From: Longimicrobium sp.
GTDB lineage: Bacteria > Gemmatimonadota > Gemmatimonadetes > Longimicrobiales > Longimicrobiaceae
Assembly: GCA_036377595.1 (NCBI GenBank)
Contig: DASUYB010000198.1
Span: forward strand, 57,249-121,248
Direction: 5' to 3'
DNA: 64,000 nucleotides
Made by a program: the position numbers and the translations under genes
Shown: piece after piece, positions 42,498 to 51,141 of the stretch
Numbering within the stretch: position 1 is the first letter of the stretch
Layout: the number at the start of each line of letters is the position of its first letter
Notes under the pieces: model-generated
Told to the model about the DNA's origin: nothing
Databases searched by the model: none
The model's input: only the letters and a program-made list of their open reading frames with translations

Positions 42498-43049
42498 ATG
42501 AAGCTGCTCTTTCTCCACGGAGCGCCCGCGTCCGGGAAACGCACGGTCGCCGAGGCGGTCGTCCAGCTCACCGGCGGCCGCCTGTTCGACAACCACGTGG
42601 CCGTGGACTTCGCCAGGAGCGTGATCGACTTCGATGGGCCGGGATTCTGGGATCTTGTCCACGCCTCCCGCCTGGTCGCCCTGGAGAAGGCCGCGCAGCA
42701 CGGCGTCGGACTGGTGGTGCAGACCGCGTGTTATTCGCATCCAAAAGACCTCGCGCTCGTGGAGGATTTCGAGCGGGTGATTGCGCGGCATGGCGGAGTC
42801 CTGCTCCCCGTCTTCCTCACGTGTTCTCGGGAGACGCTCGAGGAACGCGTCGGCTCGGCGGACCGGGTCGCGAGGAGGAAGGTGGCATCGAAGGAAGGGC
42901 TGGACCGATGCCTGTCCCGCTGGAACCTGGTCCCGCTCCCCCGCGCGAATTGCCTGACGGTCGATACGGATGCCGCGAGCCCCGCCGACGCTGCCCGAAC
43001 CATCGTCACTCATTTTGATCTGGCGAACGAAGCAGACAGCGGCACCTGA
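42498..43049 (+). CDS. P-loop kinase-like protein
   Basis: 183 residues. The Walker A motif GAPASGKRT is near the N-terminus (residues 8-16) after LLFLH; VVQTACYSHPKDLALVEDF and VLLPVFLTCSRETLEERV fit small nucleotide- or sugar-kinase-like folds, and ARRKVASKEGLDRC provides basic residues for a lid. ATG at 42498. Substrate unknown; comparable proteins have been annotated as shikimate- or adenylate-kinase-like. It appears monocistronic. Confidence 0.7.
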   Translation: MKLLFLHGAPASGKRTVAEAVVQLTGGRLFDNHVAVDFARSVIDFDGPGFWDLVHASRLVALEKAAQHGVGLVVQTACYSHPKDLALVEDFERVIARHGGVLLPVFLTCSRETLEERVGSADRVARRKVASKEGLDRCLSRWNLVPLPRANCLTVDTDAASPADAARTIVTHFDLANEADSGT

Positions 43050-43063
43050 TACAACAGAATTGA

Positions 43064-43128
43064 ATCACACGGAGGGAACGGAGGAACTCAGGTCAGTCCT
43101 CCGTTCCCTCCATTTCCTCCGTGTGATT
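43064..43128. repeat. Inverted repeat, ACGGAGG family, copy 3
   Basis: Left arm TCACACGGAGGGAACGGAGG; right arm in CCTCCGTT and CCTCCATT units ending CCGTGTGA. It sits between convergent genes and abuts the stop of the permease gene, where it could act as a terminator for both. Confidence 0.8.
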
Positions 43129-44499
43129 TCACTGATTCTTTTCGGCCGTACGCGTGGCGAAGAAGATGTAGAGCGGGGTGCCGGCCAGGAGGACGAGGAA
43201 CCCCCAGAGCACCACCTCCGCGCCCACGCCGTAGACGGTGTAGAGGACGAAGACGAAGGCGACGCCGCCTGCGATCTGCGCGCGGCGCCGCTCGCGCGGC
43301 GTGTAGCGCGCGGGGTCGCGGCGGGCCAGCATCATCTCCGCCGCGGCGGCGTAGAGGTGGGGGACGAGGGTGGTGAGCACCGCCAGCAGCACGATGAAGT
43401 TGAACACGCCCAGCAGCGGCCTGGCGAAGTAGAGCAGCAGCATGGCGCTGGCGACCGCCGTCCCCGCGATCAGCCCCACGTGCGGCGTGCGGAAGCGTGG
43501 GTGGACCCGTCCCAGCGCGCGGAAGAAGATGCCGTCCTGCGCGGCGGTGAAGGGGACCCGCCCCGACATCAGGATCCACCCGTTCAGCGTCCCGATCCCC
43601 GCCGCCATCGCGAACACGCCGATCAGCACTTCCGCCCACGGCCCCAGCGTCCGCCCCGCGGCCACGGCGATGGGCCGCGCGCTGGCCGCGATCTCCGCGT
43701 TCGGCAGCGCGCCGGTCACCGCGATCGCCGCGACGAGGAAGATGCAGGTCGCGACGCCGTATCCGAGCAGCGTGCCGCGGCGGATGGTGCGGCCGGGCGA
43801 CTGCACCTCCTCGGCGGGGACGGTCGCGGACTCCACGCCGGCGTACGCCCACACCACCAGCGCCGCCCCCGCCGCCAGCGAGCCGATCCCGTGCGGCGCG
43901 AACGGGGTGAAGTGCGCCGCCTTCGCGTACGGCAGCATCGCCAGCGAGACGAGGAGCATGGGGATGGCGCTGGTGAACATCACCGCGATCTGCAGCCGCG
44001 CGCTCTGCTTCACCCCGATCACGTTCAGCAGGCACAGCCCCCAGAGCAGCGCCTGCGCCAGCGCGAACTGCAGCACCGTGCTCTCCGCCAGCGTCGGCGA
44101 GAAGCCCACCGCGTAGCCCACCACCGCCGTCACGATCCCCGCGTTGCCCACCACGCAGCTGATCCAGTAGCTCCACACCGCCTGGAACCCCGCGTACTCG
44201 CCGAACGCCTCGCGCGCGAACACGTACGGGCCGCCGGTGAGCGGATAGCGCGTGCCCAGGCTGGCGTAGACGAGGGCGACGAAGAGGTATCCCGCCGCCG
44301 TCACCCCCCACGCGGCGATCCCCAGCGGACCCGTGGCCTGCGCCAGCGACGCGGGCAGGGTGTAGACCGACGTCCCCACCATGTTGCCGACGACCAGGGC
44401 GACCGTCCCCAGCAGCGTCAGTCCGCGGACGAGCGACGGGCGGGACGATGGAGATGGGGCGCGCGTGGACGCGTCTGCGGCGGGCGCGGTGGAGGACAC
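43129..44499 (-). CDS. APC-superfamily amino acid permease
   Basis: 456 residues with about 12 membrane segments. It opens with GLTLLGTVALVVGNMVGTSV, the conserved first helix of the APC superfamily (G-N-M-V-G), and has YPLTGGPYVFAREAFGEYAG in helix 3 and AVVWAYAGVESATVPAEEV in helix 6. A charged C-terminus ends AEKNQ. It probably takes up or exchanges amino acids or polyamines; the substrate is not predictable from sequence alone. The gene is divergent from the rhomboid gene. Confidence 0.9.
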   Translation of the reverse strand: MSSTAPAADASTRAPSPSSRPSLVRGLTLLGTVALVVGNMVGTSVYTLPASLAQATGPLGIAAWGVTAAGYLFVALVYASLGTRYPLTGGPYVFAREAFGEYAGFQAVWSYWISCVVGNAGIVTAVVGYAVGFSPTLAESTVLQFALAQALLWGLCLLNVIGVKQSARLQIAVMFTSAIPMLLVSLAMLPYAKAAHFTPFAPHGIGSLAAGAALVVWAYAGVESATVPAEEVQSPGRTIRRGTLLGYGVATCIFLVAAIAVTGALPNAEIAASARPIAVAAGRTLGPWAEVLIGVFAMAAGIGTLNGWILMSGRVPFTAAQDGIFFRALGRVHPRFRTPHVGLIAGTAVASAMLLLYFARPLLGVFNFIVLLAVLTTLVPHLYAAAAEMMLARRDPARYTPRERRRAQIAGGVAFVFVLYTVYGVGAEVVLWGFLVLLAGTPLYIFFATRTAEKNQ

Positions 44500-44669
44500 G
44501 GGCTGGCGGGGCGCGGGTGATGGTCCGTCGGGGGGATGAACGAATGTGCGCGCGCCCCGTGGCGATCACAAGCGCGGGATGCCGGGCTTGACCGCCGCGT
44601 CCGCTTTCGTGATCGTCAGACCCCCTGGCCGCAGGGCCATTCTCGTCCCCCACGATCCGCGCGCCACGT

Positions 44670-45830
44670 TTGGACGTCGACGATTCGTTCGGTTCCGGGA
44701 AGCTCGACCCGTCGTCCTTCTGGGATGTCGCGCTGGGAGGCCCCAAGCCGCCCTGGAGCGAGTACGGCTGGGTGGGCGGCGGCACGGCCGTGGCCGCCAC
44801 GCGGCGGCAGCTGGTGGAGCGCTGCGAGAAGCCCCCGCTCCCCGAGCTGGTGTGGACGCCCGAGGGCGAGGCGCTGGTGGAGCCGTGGGAGGTGCCGTGG
44901 CTCTTCGCGGCGTTCGTGCGGCAGCGGCTGGACGCGGTGCGCGACCAGATGAAGGTCTACGGCTTCATGCTCGGCGCGTGGATCGTCATCACCCTGATCG
45001 TGCTCGCCTCGGGCGAAGGCATTCCGGCGTTCAACGCCATCTTCCTGGTGCTGTCGGCGAGCACGCTCGCGCAGCACGTGATGACGTACCGCCAGCTCAA
45101 GCGCCTGACGCCGGAGTCGTTCGCCGCGCAGGTGGCGGAGATGCGCGCGCTCCCCGCCGCGCGCGCGGGGCGGCCCGTCTTCACCTGGGCGCTGGCGGCG
45201 ATCGTCGCGCTGGTCGGGGCCGCGCAGCTGCTGTCGCCGGGATCGTCGACCGACGCGGCGGGGCTGGTGAAGGACGCGGTGCGCGCCGGCGAGTGGTGGC
45301 GGCTGTTCACCACGCCGCTGCTGCACGGCAACATCCTGCACCTGCTGATGAACGGCGGCGCGCTGCTGGCGCTGGGCACGCTGGTCGAGCGCTACGCCCA
45401 CCGCGCGTTCGTGCCGCTGGTCTTCCTCCTCGCCGCGCTGGCGGGCGACGCCGGGTCGTTCCTCGTCTTCCCGCACACCACGTCGGTGGGCGCCAGCGGG
45501 GGGATCATGGGGCTGGTGGGATTCGCGCTGGCGCTCTCGCTGCGGCGGCGCGCGCTCCTGCCGAAGCGCCTGTCCTCGGCGATCCTGCAGGACATCGGCT
45601 GGATCGCGGTGATGGGAGTGGCCGGATACCGGTTCATCGACAACGGCGCGCACGCCGGCGGCCTGCTGGCGGGGATCGCGATCGGTGCGCTGCTCGTCCC
45701 CCGCGGCGGCGCGACACCGCACTGGGAGCCCGCGACCGCCGTCCGCGCCGCCGGCTGGGCCGCGCTGGCGGTGATCGCCGCCAGCGCGCTCGTCGCCATC
45801 GTCGTGATGTTCGGGGTCCCGGTGGTGTGA
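44670..45830 (+). CDS. Rhomboid-family intramembrane serine protease
   Basis: 386 residues, probably starting at TTG 44670, since no ATG lies in the first part. A 90-residue cytoplasmic N-terminus is followed by two membrane segments and then the rhomboid core: WWRLFTTPLLHGNILHLLMN, the catalytic Ser276 in VGASGGIMG and His328 in NGAHAGGLLAG. Cleaves membrane proteins within the bilayer. The final membrane segment (LAVIAASALVAIVVMFGVPV) is a seventh helix. The start is the least certain part. Confidence 0.88.
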   Translation: MDVDDSFGSGKLDPSSFWDVALGGPKPPWSEYGWVGGGTAVAATRRQLVERCEKPPLPELVWTPEGEALVEPWEVPWLFAAFVRQRLDAVRDQMKVYGFMLGAWIVITLIVLASGEGIPAFNAIFLVLSASTLAQHVMTYRQLKRLTPESFAAQVAEMRALPAARAGRPVFTWALAAIVALVGAAQLLSPGSSTDAAGLVKDAVRAGEWWRLFTTPLLHGNILHLLMNGGALLALGTLVERYAHRAFVPLVFLLAALAGDAGSFLVFPHTTSVGASGGIMGLVGFALALSLRRRALLPKRLSSAILQDIGWIAVMGVAGYRFIDNGAHAGGLLAGIAIGALLVPRGGATPHWEPATAVRAAGWAALAVIAASALVAIVVMFGVPVV

Positions 45831-45892
45831 GGGTACGATCCGCGTGAGAGGCCGCGTGAGAGAGGGAGACATCCTGCCCGCCCGGCGCGGAG

Positions 45893-46213
45893 CCCTCTCC
45901 CCCCGGCCCCCTCCCCCAAAACCGACTGGGGGAGGGGGAGACCTCAGCGTGGCGAGGGGGGGCGGCTCGAGTGGGAGGCTTCCTGCCCGCCTGGGCAGGC
46001 CTCTCCCCCCGCTCCGCAGCGGAGGGGAGAACTCATCGCCGCGCACGCAGTTGCGCGAGCGAGCCTTCCCGCCACGATCGCGTCGCACCGCACTTTCTGA
46101 GTGTGCCGTTGGCTGCGGCGGCGCGATCGAAGTTACCCCCTCCCGTTATATCGGGAGGGGGTACGCGGCCCCAGCCGCGGGGGGAGGGTCCCGCGGGGGG
46201 AGGGGCTCCGCGC
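45893..46213. repeat. Cluster of GGGGGAG inverted repeats
   Basis: Several hairpins in tandem: CCCTCCCCCAAAACCGACTG with GGGGAGGGGGAG; CCTGCCCGCCTGGGCAGG; CTCCCCCCGCTCCGCAGCGG with AGGGGAG; and CGTTATATCGGGAGGGGGTA with its partners. The first resembles the 20154-20212 element and the third resembles 58170-58240, including ACTCA(T/G)CGC and the related GCGAGCGAGCC tail. The region spans the gap between the rhomboid and SdpR genes and contains no gene. Confidence 0.65.
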
Positions 46214-46250
46214 GAATCTCCTTGCCTCGCCGTGAAACCATCCCTAACAT

Positions 46251-46281
46251 TTAGACGTACGTCTAATAGACGGTCATCTAA
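46251..46281 (+). promoter_or_regulatory. SdpR operator palindrome
   Basis: TTAGACGTACGTCTAA at 46251-46266 is a perfect 16-nt palindrome. It is followed by TAGACGGTCATCTAAA, which has half-sites of the same TAGAC type. The start of the repressor gene is 25 nt downstream, so the sites probably overlap the promoter and mediate autoregulation. Confidence 0.8.
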
Positions 46282-46305
46282 ACGTCGTCGCCGCACCGGA
46301 ACGGG

Positions 46306-46578
46306 ATGCTGGACAACACCATGCGCGCGCTGGCCGATCCCACGCGCCGCGAGATCCTGAAGGCGCTGCGCCACGGCGACCTGGCCGCGGGCGAGATCGC
46401 CGCGCGCTTCCCGATGACCGCCGCCTCGGTGTCGCACCACCTGTCGGTGCTCAAGGACGCCGGGCTGGTGCGCGCCGAGCGCAACGGCCGCAACCTCATC
46501 TATTCTCTCGAGACCACGGTCTTCCAGGAGTTCCTGCAGGAGATGATGGAACTGCTGGGAACCGGGAGGGAGCCATGA
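46306..46578 (+). CDS. sdpR: ArsR/SdpR-family autorepressor
   Basis: 90 residues. Winged helix: LADPTRREILKALRHGDLAA, GEIAARFPMTAASVSHHLSVLKD (recognition helix) and LVRAERNGRNLIYSLETTVF. No metal-binding Cys motif, which separates it from metal-sensing ArsR proteins and fits the SdpR group. SdpR represses the sdpRI operon, with SdpI acting as immunity protein and signal receptor in Bacillus. The ATGA overlap with the sdpI gene (46575) supports cotranslation. Confidence 0.9.
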   Translation: MLDNTMRALADPTRREILKALRHGDLAAGEIAARFPMTAASVSHHLSVLKDAGLVRAERNGRNLIYSLETTVFQEFLQEMMELLGTGREP

Positions 46579-47222
46579 AGAACCGCCGCTTCACCGCCAT
46601 TCTCCTGGCCGCCATGTGGGTGTTCGCGGCCGCCGTGTACACCCGCCTGCCGGACCGCATCCCCACGCACTGGAACCTGCAGGGGCAGCCCGACGGCTGG
46701 GGCGGGCGCCTCGCCGCGTTCCTCTTCCCGGCCATCGCCACGGGCGTGGTGCTGCTGCTGACCGAGGTGCTGCCGCGCATCGACCCGCGCCGCGCGCACT
46801 GGGACAGGTTCCGCGACGTGCTCTGGCTCATCGTCAACATCGTCGTGCTCTTCGTCGCGTGGATCATGGTGCTGTCGCTGGGCGTGGCGCTGGGGTGGAA
46901 CATCGACCTCCCCCGGGCCATGCTGCTGGGGATGGGGCTGTTCCTGACCGCGCTCGGCAACTACCTGCCGCGGCTGCGCTCCAACTGGTGGATGGGGATC
47001 CGCACGCCGTGGACGCTGGAGAGCGAGCGCGTCTGGCGCGAGACGCACCGCGTGGGCGGCCGCACCTTCGTCGCCGCGGGGATCGTGTCCGCGCTCGGGG
47101 CGTTCCTCCCCGCGCCGTTCTGCCCGTACGTGTCCATCGGCGCGCTCGCGGTCGCGTCGCTGATCCCGATCGTCTACTCGTACGTCGCCTTCCGCCGCGA
47201 AGCCGCCGGGCGCGCGGGGTGA
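46575..47222 (+). CDS. sdpI: SdpI-family membrane protein
   Basis: 215 residues with six membrane segments. The N-terminal DUF1648-type part reads YTRLPDRIPTHWNLQGQPDG, and the SdpI part LGNYLPRLRSNWWMGIRTPW followed by TLESERVWRETHRVGGRTF. In Bacillus, SdpI protects against the SdpC toxin and, when occupied, sequesters SdpR at the membrane. No SdpC-like toxin gene lies in the window, so the protein may serve a different role here, such as sensing membrane stress. Confidence 0.92.
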   Translation: MKNRRFTAILLAAMWVFAAAVYTRLPDRIPTHWNLQGQPDGWGGRLAAFLFPAIATGVVLLLTEVLPRIDPRRAHWDRFRDVLWLIVNIVVLFVAWIMVLSLGVALGWNIDLPRAMLLGMGLFLTALGNYLPRLRSNWWMGIRTPWTLESERVWRETHRVGGRTFVAAGIVSALGAFLPAPFCPYVSIGALAVASLIPIVYSYVAFRREAAGRAG

Positions 47223-48832
47223 TGGAGATTCACGTCAACCGAAGCCGTGAGATGAGATTCAACCGCTGGTGCCCCGCCGCGCTCGTCGTGGGGATGAAGA
47301 TGACGATGGTGACGCCCGCCGCGGCGCAGGTGGGCGAGCGTGGCGCATTCGTGCTGCGCGTGGGCGGAGATACGATCGCCGTGGAGCGCTTCACCCGCAC
47401 GCCCGCCGGCGTCCAGGGCGAGCTTGGCCTGACGGGCCGCGCGCGCGTCGCCTACGAGGCGCGGACGGCGGCGGACGCATCCGTGGCGTCGCTGGAGATG
47501 CGCGCCTGGCCGCTCGCCGCGCCCGACACCGCGCGGCCGCTGCAGCACGTCACCGTCACCTTCGCCGGCGACAGCGCCGTCACCGTGGTCGCGGGCGGGC
47601 GGACGACGACGGTGCACGGCACGCGCGGCGCCGTGGCGCACGTGAACCCGTCGGCGGTGATGATGGAGCAGACGGTGATGCGCGCCCGCGCCCTCGGCGG
47701 TCGCGACAGCGCGATGGTGACGGTGCTCGTCGTCGGCATGCCCGAGCCGCTCGCCGCCCGCGTGCGCTGGCTGGGCGCCGACAGCGCGACGCTGACGGTC
47801 GGCGCCGTCGAGGCCCGGCTGCGCGTCGACGCGGCGGGGCGGCTGCTGGGCGGCGCGGTGCCGTCGCAGCGGCTTACGATCGAGCGCGTGGCCGGCGCGC
47901 GCCCGGTCGGCGCCGCGCCGCCGGACTACTCGGCGCCCGCGGGCGCGCCGTACGTGGCCGAAGAGGTGCGCGTCCCGCACCCCGGCGGCTTCCGGCTGGC
48001 GGGGACGCTGACGCTGCCGAACGCGCGCCGCGGTCGCGTCCCCGCGGTGGTGACGATCACCGGCTCGGGGCAGGAGGACCGCGACGAGGCCATCCCCGGC
48101 CTGCGCGGCTACCGCCCGTTCCGCCAGATGGCCGACACGCTGGCGCGCCGCGGCATCGCCGTGCTGCGGATGGACGACCGCGGCTACGGCGCGTCCGAGG
48201 GCGATCCCACGCAGGCCACCTCGCAGGACTTCGCCTCCGACATCGCGGCGGGGATCGCATACCTGCGTTCGCGCCCGGAGATCGATCCCGACCGCATCGC
48301 CCTGCTCGGCCACAGCGAGGGCGGGATCATCGCGCCGATAGTGGCGGCGGCCGATCCGCGCGTCCGCGCCGTGGTGCTGATCGCGGGGACGAGCCGCACC
48401 GGGCGGCGCATCCTCGAGTTCCAGCTGCGCAACCCGGCCGAGCGCGACACCTCGCTCTCCGCCGCGCGGCGCGACTCGGTGGTGCGCGCGGGGTGGCGCA
48501 TCGTGGACTCGATGGCGGCGCGTACGCCATGGCTGCGCTTCTTCCTCGACTACGACCCGCTCCCCACCGCCCGCCGCGTCCGCCAGCCCGTGCTCGTCCT
48601 CCAGGGGGCGACGGACCAGCAGGTGACGGCCGACCAGGCGCCCGAGCTCGCCGCGGCCATCCGCGCGGGCGGCAACCGCGACGTCACCCTGCGCGTGTTC
48701 CCCGGCCTCAATCACCTGATGGTCCCAGATCCCTCCGGCATGCCCGCCGGATACGCGGGACTTCCTTCGCACAACGTGGCGCCGCAGGTGCTCGGCACCC
48801 TCGCCGACTGGCTGGCGGAGAAACTGAGGTAA
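47222..48832 (+). CDS. Secreted alpha/beta hydrolase, third gene of the sdp operon
   Basis: 536 residues, overlapping the sdpI stop (TGATG). A signal-like segment (RFNRWCPAALVVGMKMTM... AAAQ) is followed by a 230-residue N-terminal beta region and a hydrolase domain: TITGSGQEDRDEAIPGLRGY, DDRGYGASEGDPTQATSQDF, nucleophile GHSEGG (Ser365) and catalytic His in FPGLNHLMVPDPSG. The fold matches acylhydrolases and peptidase-like relatives. A third gene here is not part of the classical sdpRI operon. Confidence 0.88.
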   Translation: MEIHVNRSREMRFNRWCPAALVVGMKMTMVTPAAAQVGERGAFVLRVGGDTIAVERFTRTPAGVQGELGLTGRARVAYEARTAADASVASLEMRAWPLAAPDTARPLQHVTVTFAGDSAVTVVAGGRTTTVHGTRGAVAHVNPSAVMMEQTVMRARALGGRDSAMVTVLVVGMPEPLAARVRWLGADSATLTVGAVEARLRVDAAGRLLGGAVPSQRLTIERVAGARPVGAAPPDYSAPAGAPYVAEEVRVPHPGGFRLAGTLTLPNARRGRVPAVVTITGSGQEDRDEAIPGLRGYRPFRQMADTLARRGIAVLRMDDRGYGASEGDPTQATSQDFASDIAAGIAYLRSRPEIDPDRIALLGHSEGGIIAPIVAAADPRVRAVVLIAGTSRTGRRILEFQLRNPAERDTSLSAARRDSVVRAGWRIVDSMAARTPWLRFFLDYDPLPTARRVRQPVLVLQGATDQQVTADQAPELAAAIRAGGNRDVTLRVFPGLNHLMVPDPSGMPAGYAGLPSHNVAPQVLGTLADWLAEKLR

Positions 48833-48837
48833 ACAGG

Positions 48838-48923
48838 TCTCACGCAGAGGGCGCAGAGGTCGCAGAGGAAAAGCCGGTGCCGTCGTGAGCTTCTCTGCGT
48901 CCTCTGCGCCCTCTGCGTGAGTC
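48838..48923. repeat. Inverted repeat, CGCAGAGG family, copy 2
   Basis: Left arm TCTCACGCAGAGGGCGCAGA and CGCAGAGG units; right arm ending CCCTCTGCGTGAG. The arms are reverse complements as at 14543-14629. It begins 5 nt after the stop of the hydrolase gene. Confidence 0.8.
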
Positions 48924-49008
48924 AAATCCGGATCGCGGATGGCACGTTTTGCGCGGCGCGCGCCCCGGCTCGCGAACGGTGGATGATCGGGGACAGGGGG
49001 AGGGGACG

Positions 49009-49245
49009 ATGGCGAAGTGCGAGGTGTGCGGGAACGAGTACTACCTGTCGTTTGAGGTGATCGCGGCGGGGCAGAAGCACGTGTTCGACAGCTTCGAGTG
49101 CGCCATCCACAAGCTGGCCCCGGTGTGCGCGCACTGTGGCTGCAAGGTGATCGGGCACGGGGTGGAGGGGAACAACGAGATCTTCTGCTGCGCCAACTGC
49201 GCCCGCCAAGCGGGACTCAAGGGCGTCGCCGACCGCGCGCCCTGA
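49009..49245 (+). CDS. Small Cys-rich zinc-binding protein
   Basis: 78 residues with about ten Cys residues: CEVCGNEY, FDSFECAIHK, CAHCGCKV and FCCANCARQAG. The C-terminal CxxCxC...CCxxC arrangement resembles bacterial metallothionein-like or zinc-finger proteins, with a conserved FEVIAAGQKHVFDSFECAIH block. ATG at 49009 follows GGGGAGGGGA. Possible roles are zinc storage or a small regulatory finger; not distinguishable by sequence alone. Confidence 0.75.
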   Translation: MAKCEVCGNEYYLSFEVIAAGQKHVFDSFECAIHKLAPVCAHCGCKVIGHGVEGNNEIFCCANCARQAGLKGVADRAP

Positions 49246-49482
49246 CGTCCGAAGCATGCGCCCGACGGCCGTATAGGGTCGCCTCTGCCGCGCCCCGACG
49301 TCAAAACTCTTGCCTCGACGACCCGCGTGAAACATCTGTGCAGCGTGCGGCAGGCATCGCGCCGCGGTGCAACCTGGAGCGCTCCCGGCGCGTACGGAGC
49401 GCACGGGAACGCCGCGCGGCGGTGGCTGTACACAGATGCGCGGCCGCCGCGACGGCGGCGCAGGGACGCAGGCGAAAGGGCG

Positions 49483-49893
49483 ATGAAGGACCTGATGCTG
49501 GACGTGGTGGTGGCCATCGGGCTGCTCTGCGGGCTGGTGCTCGCGGTCGACGCCTTCCCGCGCGCGGTGGCGGCGATGCGCCGGCGCCGGCGGGCGCACG
49601 GCGGCGCGTTCGGCGTGGTCGTCGACCGCCGGGGGACGGTGCTGGGCACCTACCTCGACCCGTTCGGCCACCCTTGGCGCACGCCACGCGTGCACGACGC
49701 CGAGTCGCCGTGGGTGCGACCCGGGCCCGACGGGCAGGGATGGGCGTGGGAGGGCTTCGGCGCCACCGAGGAGGAGGCGTACCTGGCCGCCAACCGCCTG
49801 CGCCGCCGCCATCTGCAGCTCTTCACCTGGCTCCGCGACGACCTCGACGACGAGGTGTCGCCCTACGGTGAACCCTATCTCCCGCCAGGTTGA
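49483..49893 (+). CDS. Hypothetical 136-residue membrane-anchored protein
   Basis: ATG at 49483 follows AAAGGG; a longer frame upstream has no ribosome site and poor composition. One membrane segment (LDVVVAIGLLCGLVLAVDAF) is followed by a basic linker and a soluble domain with VVVDRRGTVLGTYLDPFGHP and GFGATEEEAYLAANRLRRRH. No family recognised. A strong terminator follows 20 nt after the stop. Confidence 0.65.
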   Translation: MKDLMLDVVVAIGLLCGLVLAVDAFPRAVAAMRRRRRAHGGAFGVVVDRRGTVLGTYLDPFGHPWRTPRVHDAESPWVRPGPDGQGWAWEGFGATEEEAYLAANRLRRRHLQLFTWLRDDLDDEVSPYGEPYLPPG

Positions 49894-49911
49894 TCGGATC
49901 GAAGCGAAAAT

Positions 49912-49955
49912 CGAAGTGCCTGGGACGAAGCATCGTCCTGGGCACTTCTTCTTTT
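49912..49955 (+). terminator. Rho-independent terminator
   Basis: GAAGTGCCTGGGACGA pairs with TCGTCCTGGGCACTTC through 16 positions, two of them G-T pairs, and is followed by TTCTTTT. It ends the preceding gene. Confidence 0.85.
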
Positions 49956-49977
49956 CACCCCCAGACGATCCATGGCC

Positions 49978-50053
49978 TCACGCGGAGCCGCGGAGACGCG
50001 GAGAACTCAGCACCGCGGCGGTGTTCTCCGCGTCTCCGCGTCTCCGCGTGAGA
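49978..50053. repeat. CGCGGAGA-family inverted repeat, full copy
   Basis: CCTCACGCGGAGCCGCGGAG continues as a left arm of CGCGGAGA units; the right arm ends in CTCCGCGTGAG. The last 27 nt (50026-50052) are identical to 30082-30108 within the kinase gene and similar to 37140-37171. Confidence 0.85.
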
Positions 50054-50109
50054 TCAAGCAGTCTCAGAGGATGTACGTCAGCTTGCAAGAAAGGCGTGAG
50101 ATCTCGCCC

Positions 50110-50161
50110 TTGACTTAGTGTTGGTGAAACACTAAACTGGTTAGTGTCGCACGCACACTAA
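50110..50161 (+). promoter_or_regulatory. Promoter covered by two 21-nt dyads (predicted NrtR sites)
   Basis: TTGACT at 50110-50115 and TAAACT at 50133-50138 are 17 nt apart. Dyad 1 (50115-50135) has arms TTAGTGTT and AACACTAA around 5 nt and covers the space between the boxes and part of the -10 box. Dyad 2 (50141-50161) has arms TTAGTGT and ACACTAA around 7 nt. Centres are 26 nt apart. The regulator is probably the Nudix-type repressor encoded third in the operon. Confidence 0.8.
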
Positions 50162-50174
50162 ATCGGAGGCGCGG

Positions 50175-51134
50175 ATGATCGGGTACATGAAGGCGGGGCC
50201 GACGACGTACGTGATCCACCACCAGAACGGGAGGATCCGGCACGAGGGCGCCGGGCTCTCGTTCTTCTACTACGCGCCCGCCTCGACCATCGTGGCGGTG
50301 CCGCTGGCCAGCGGCGACATCCCGTTCGCGTTCCAGGAGACCACGGCCGACTTCCAGAGCGTCACGCTGCAGGGACAGCTCACCTACCGCATCGCCGACC
50401 CGGTGCGCGCGTCGAAGCTGCTGAACTACGCCGTGTCGCCGCTCGCGGGGCACGCGTACACCTCCGACGATCCCGACAAGCTCCCCGACCGCCTGGTGCA
50501 GACCACGCAGACGCTGGCGCGCGCCGTCGTCCAGCGCATGCCGCTGCGCACCGCGCTGCTCAGCTCCGAGGCGGTGGCCGCAGAGGTGCTGGCCGCGCTG
50601 CGCACCGCCGAGGCCGTGCAGATGCTGGGGGTGGAGATCCTGGGGCTGGTGATCACCTCGCTGCGGCCCACGCCGGAGATGGCGCGCGCGCTCGAGGCCG
50701 ACGCGCGTGAGGGGCTGCAGCGCGCTGCCGACGAAGCCATCTACGCCCGCCGCAACGCCGCCGTCGAGCAGGAGCGCCGCATCCGCGAGAGCGAGTTGAA
50801 CACCGAGCTGGCCGTGCAGGAGAAGCAGCGGCAGATCCGCGAGGCCGAGGTGGCCGCCGACATCTCCGTCGAGCAGCAGCGCGCGGTGCTCCTCGACGCG
50901 CGGGTGGAGAACGAGCGGAAGGACGCGGACGCGCGCGCCTACGCGCTCGACGCGGTGCTGGAGCCGCTGCGCCGCACCGACTGGAAGGTCCTCTCCGCGG
51001 CCACCGGCGGCGACGCACGGGGAACGGTCGCCCTCGCCTTCCGCGAGCTGGCCGAGAACGCGCGGCAGATCGGCACGCTCAACATCACCCCCGACCTGCT
51101 GCAGTCGCTGCTGGCCGCGCCGAAGGCGAAGTGA
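50175..51134 (+). CDS. SPFH/band 7 domain protein
   Basis: 319 residues, ATG 50175 after GGAGG. The SPFH fold is recognisable in GLSFFYYAPASTIVAVPLAS, FQSVTLQGQLTYRIADPVRA and LGVEILGLVITSLRPTPEMA, followed by a long coiled coil (ARALEADAREGLQRAADEAI to QQRAVLLDARVENERKDADA). No N-terminal membrane hairpin is seen, so membrane attachment may depend on the N-terminal hydrophobic residues or on oligomerisation. First gene of an operon with an NAD kinase-like gene and a Nudix regulator gene. Confidence 0.88.
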   Translation: MIGYMKAGPTTYVIHHQNGRIRHEGAGLSFFYYAPASTIVAVPLASGDIPFAFQETTADFQSVTLQGQLTYRIADPVRASKLLNYAVSPLAGHAYTSDDPDKLPDRLVQTTQTLARAVVQRMPLRTALLSSEAVAAEVLAALRTAEAVQMLGVEILGLVITSLRPTPEMARALEADAREGLQRAADEAIYARRNAAVEQERRIRESELNTELAVQEKQRQIREAEVAADISVEQQRAVLLDARVENERKDADARAYALDAVLEPLRRTDWKVLSAATGGDARGTVALAFRELAENARQIGTLNITPDLLQSLLAAPKAK

Positions 51135-51141
51135 GGGCGCG

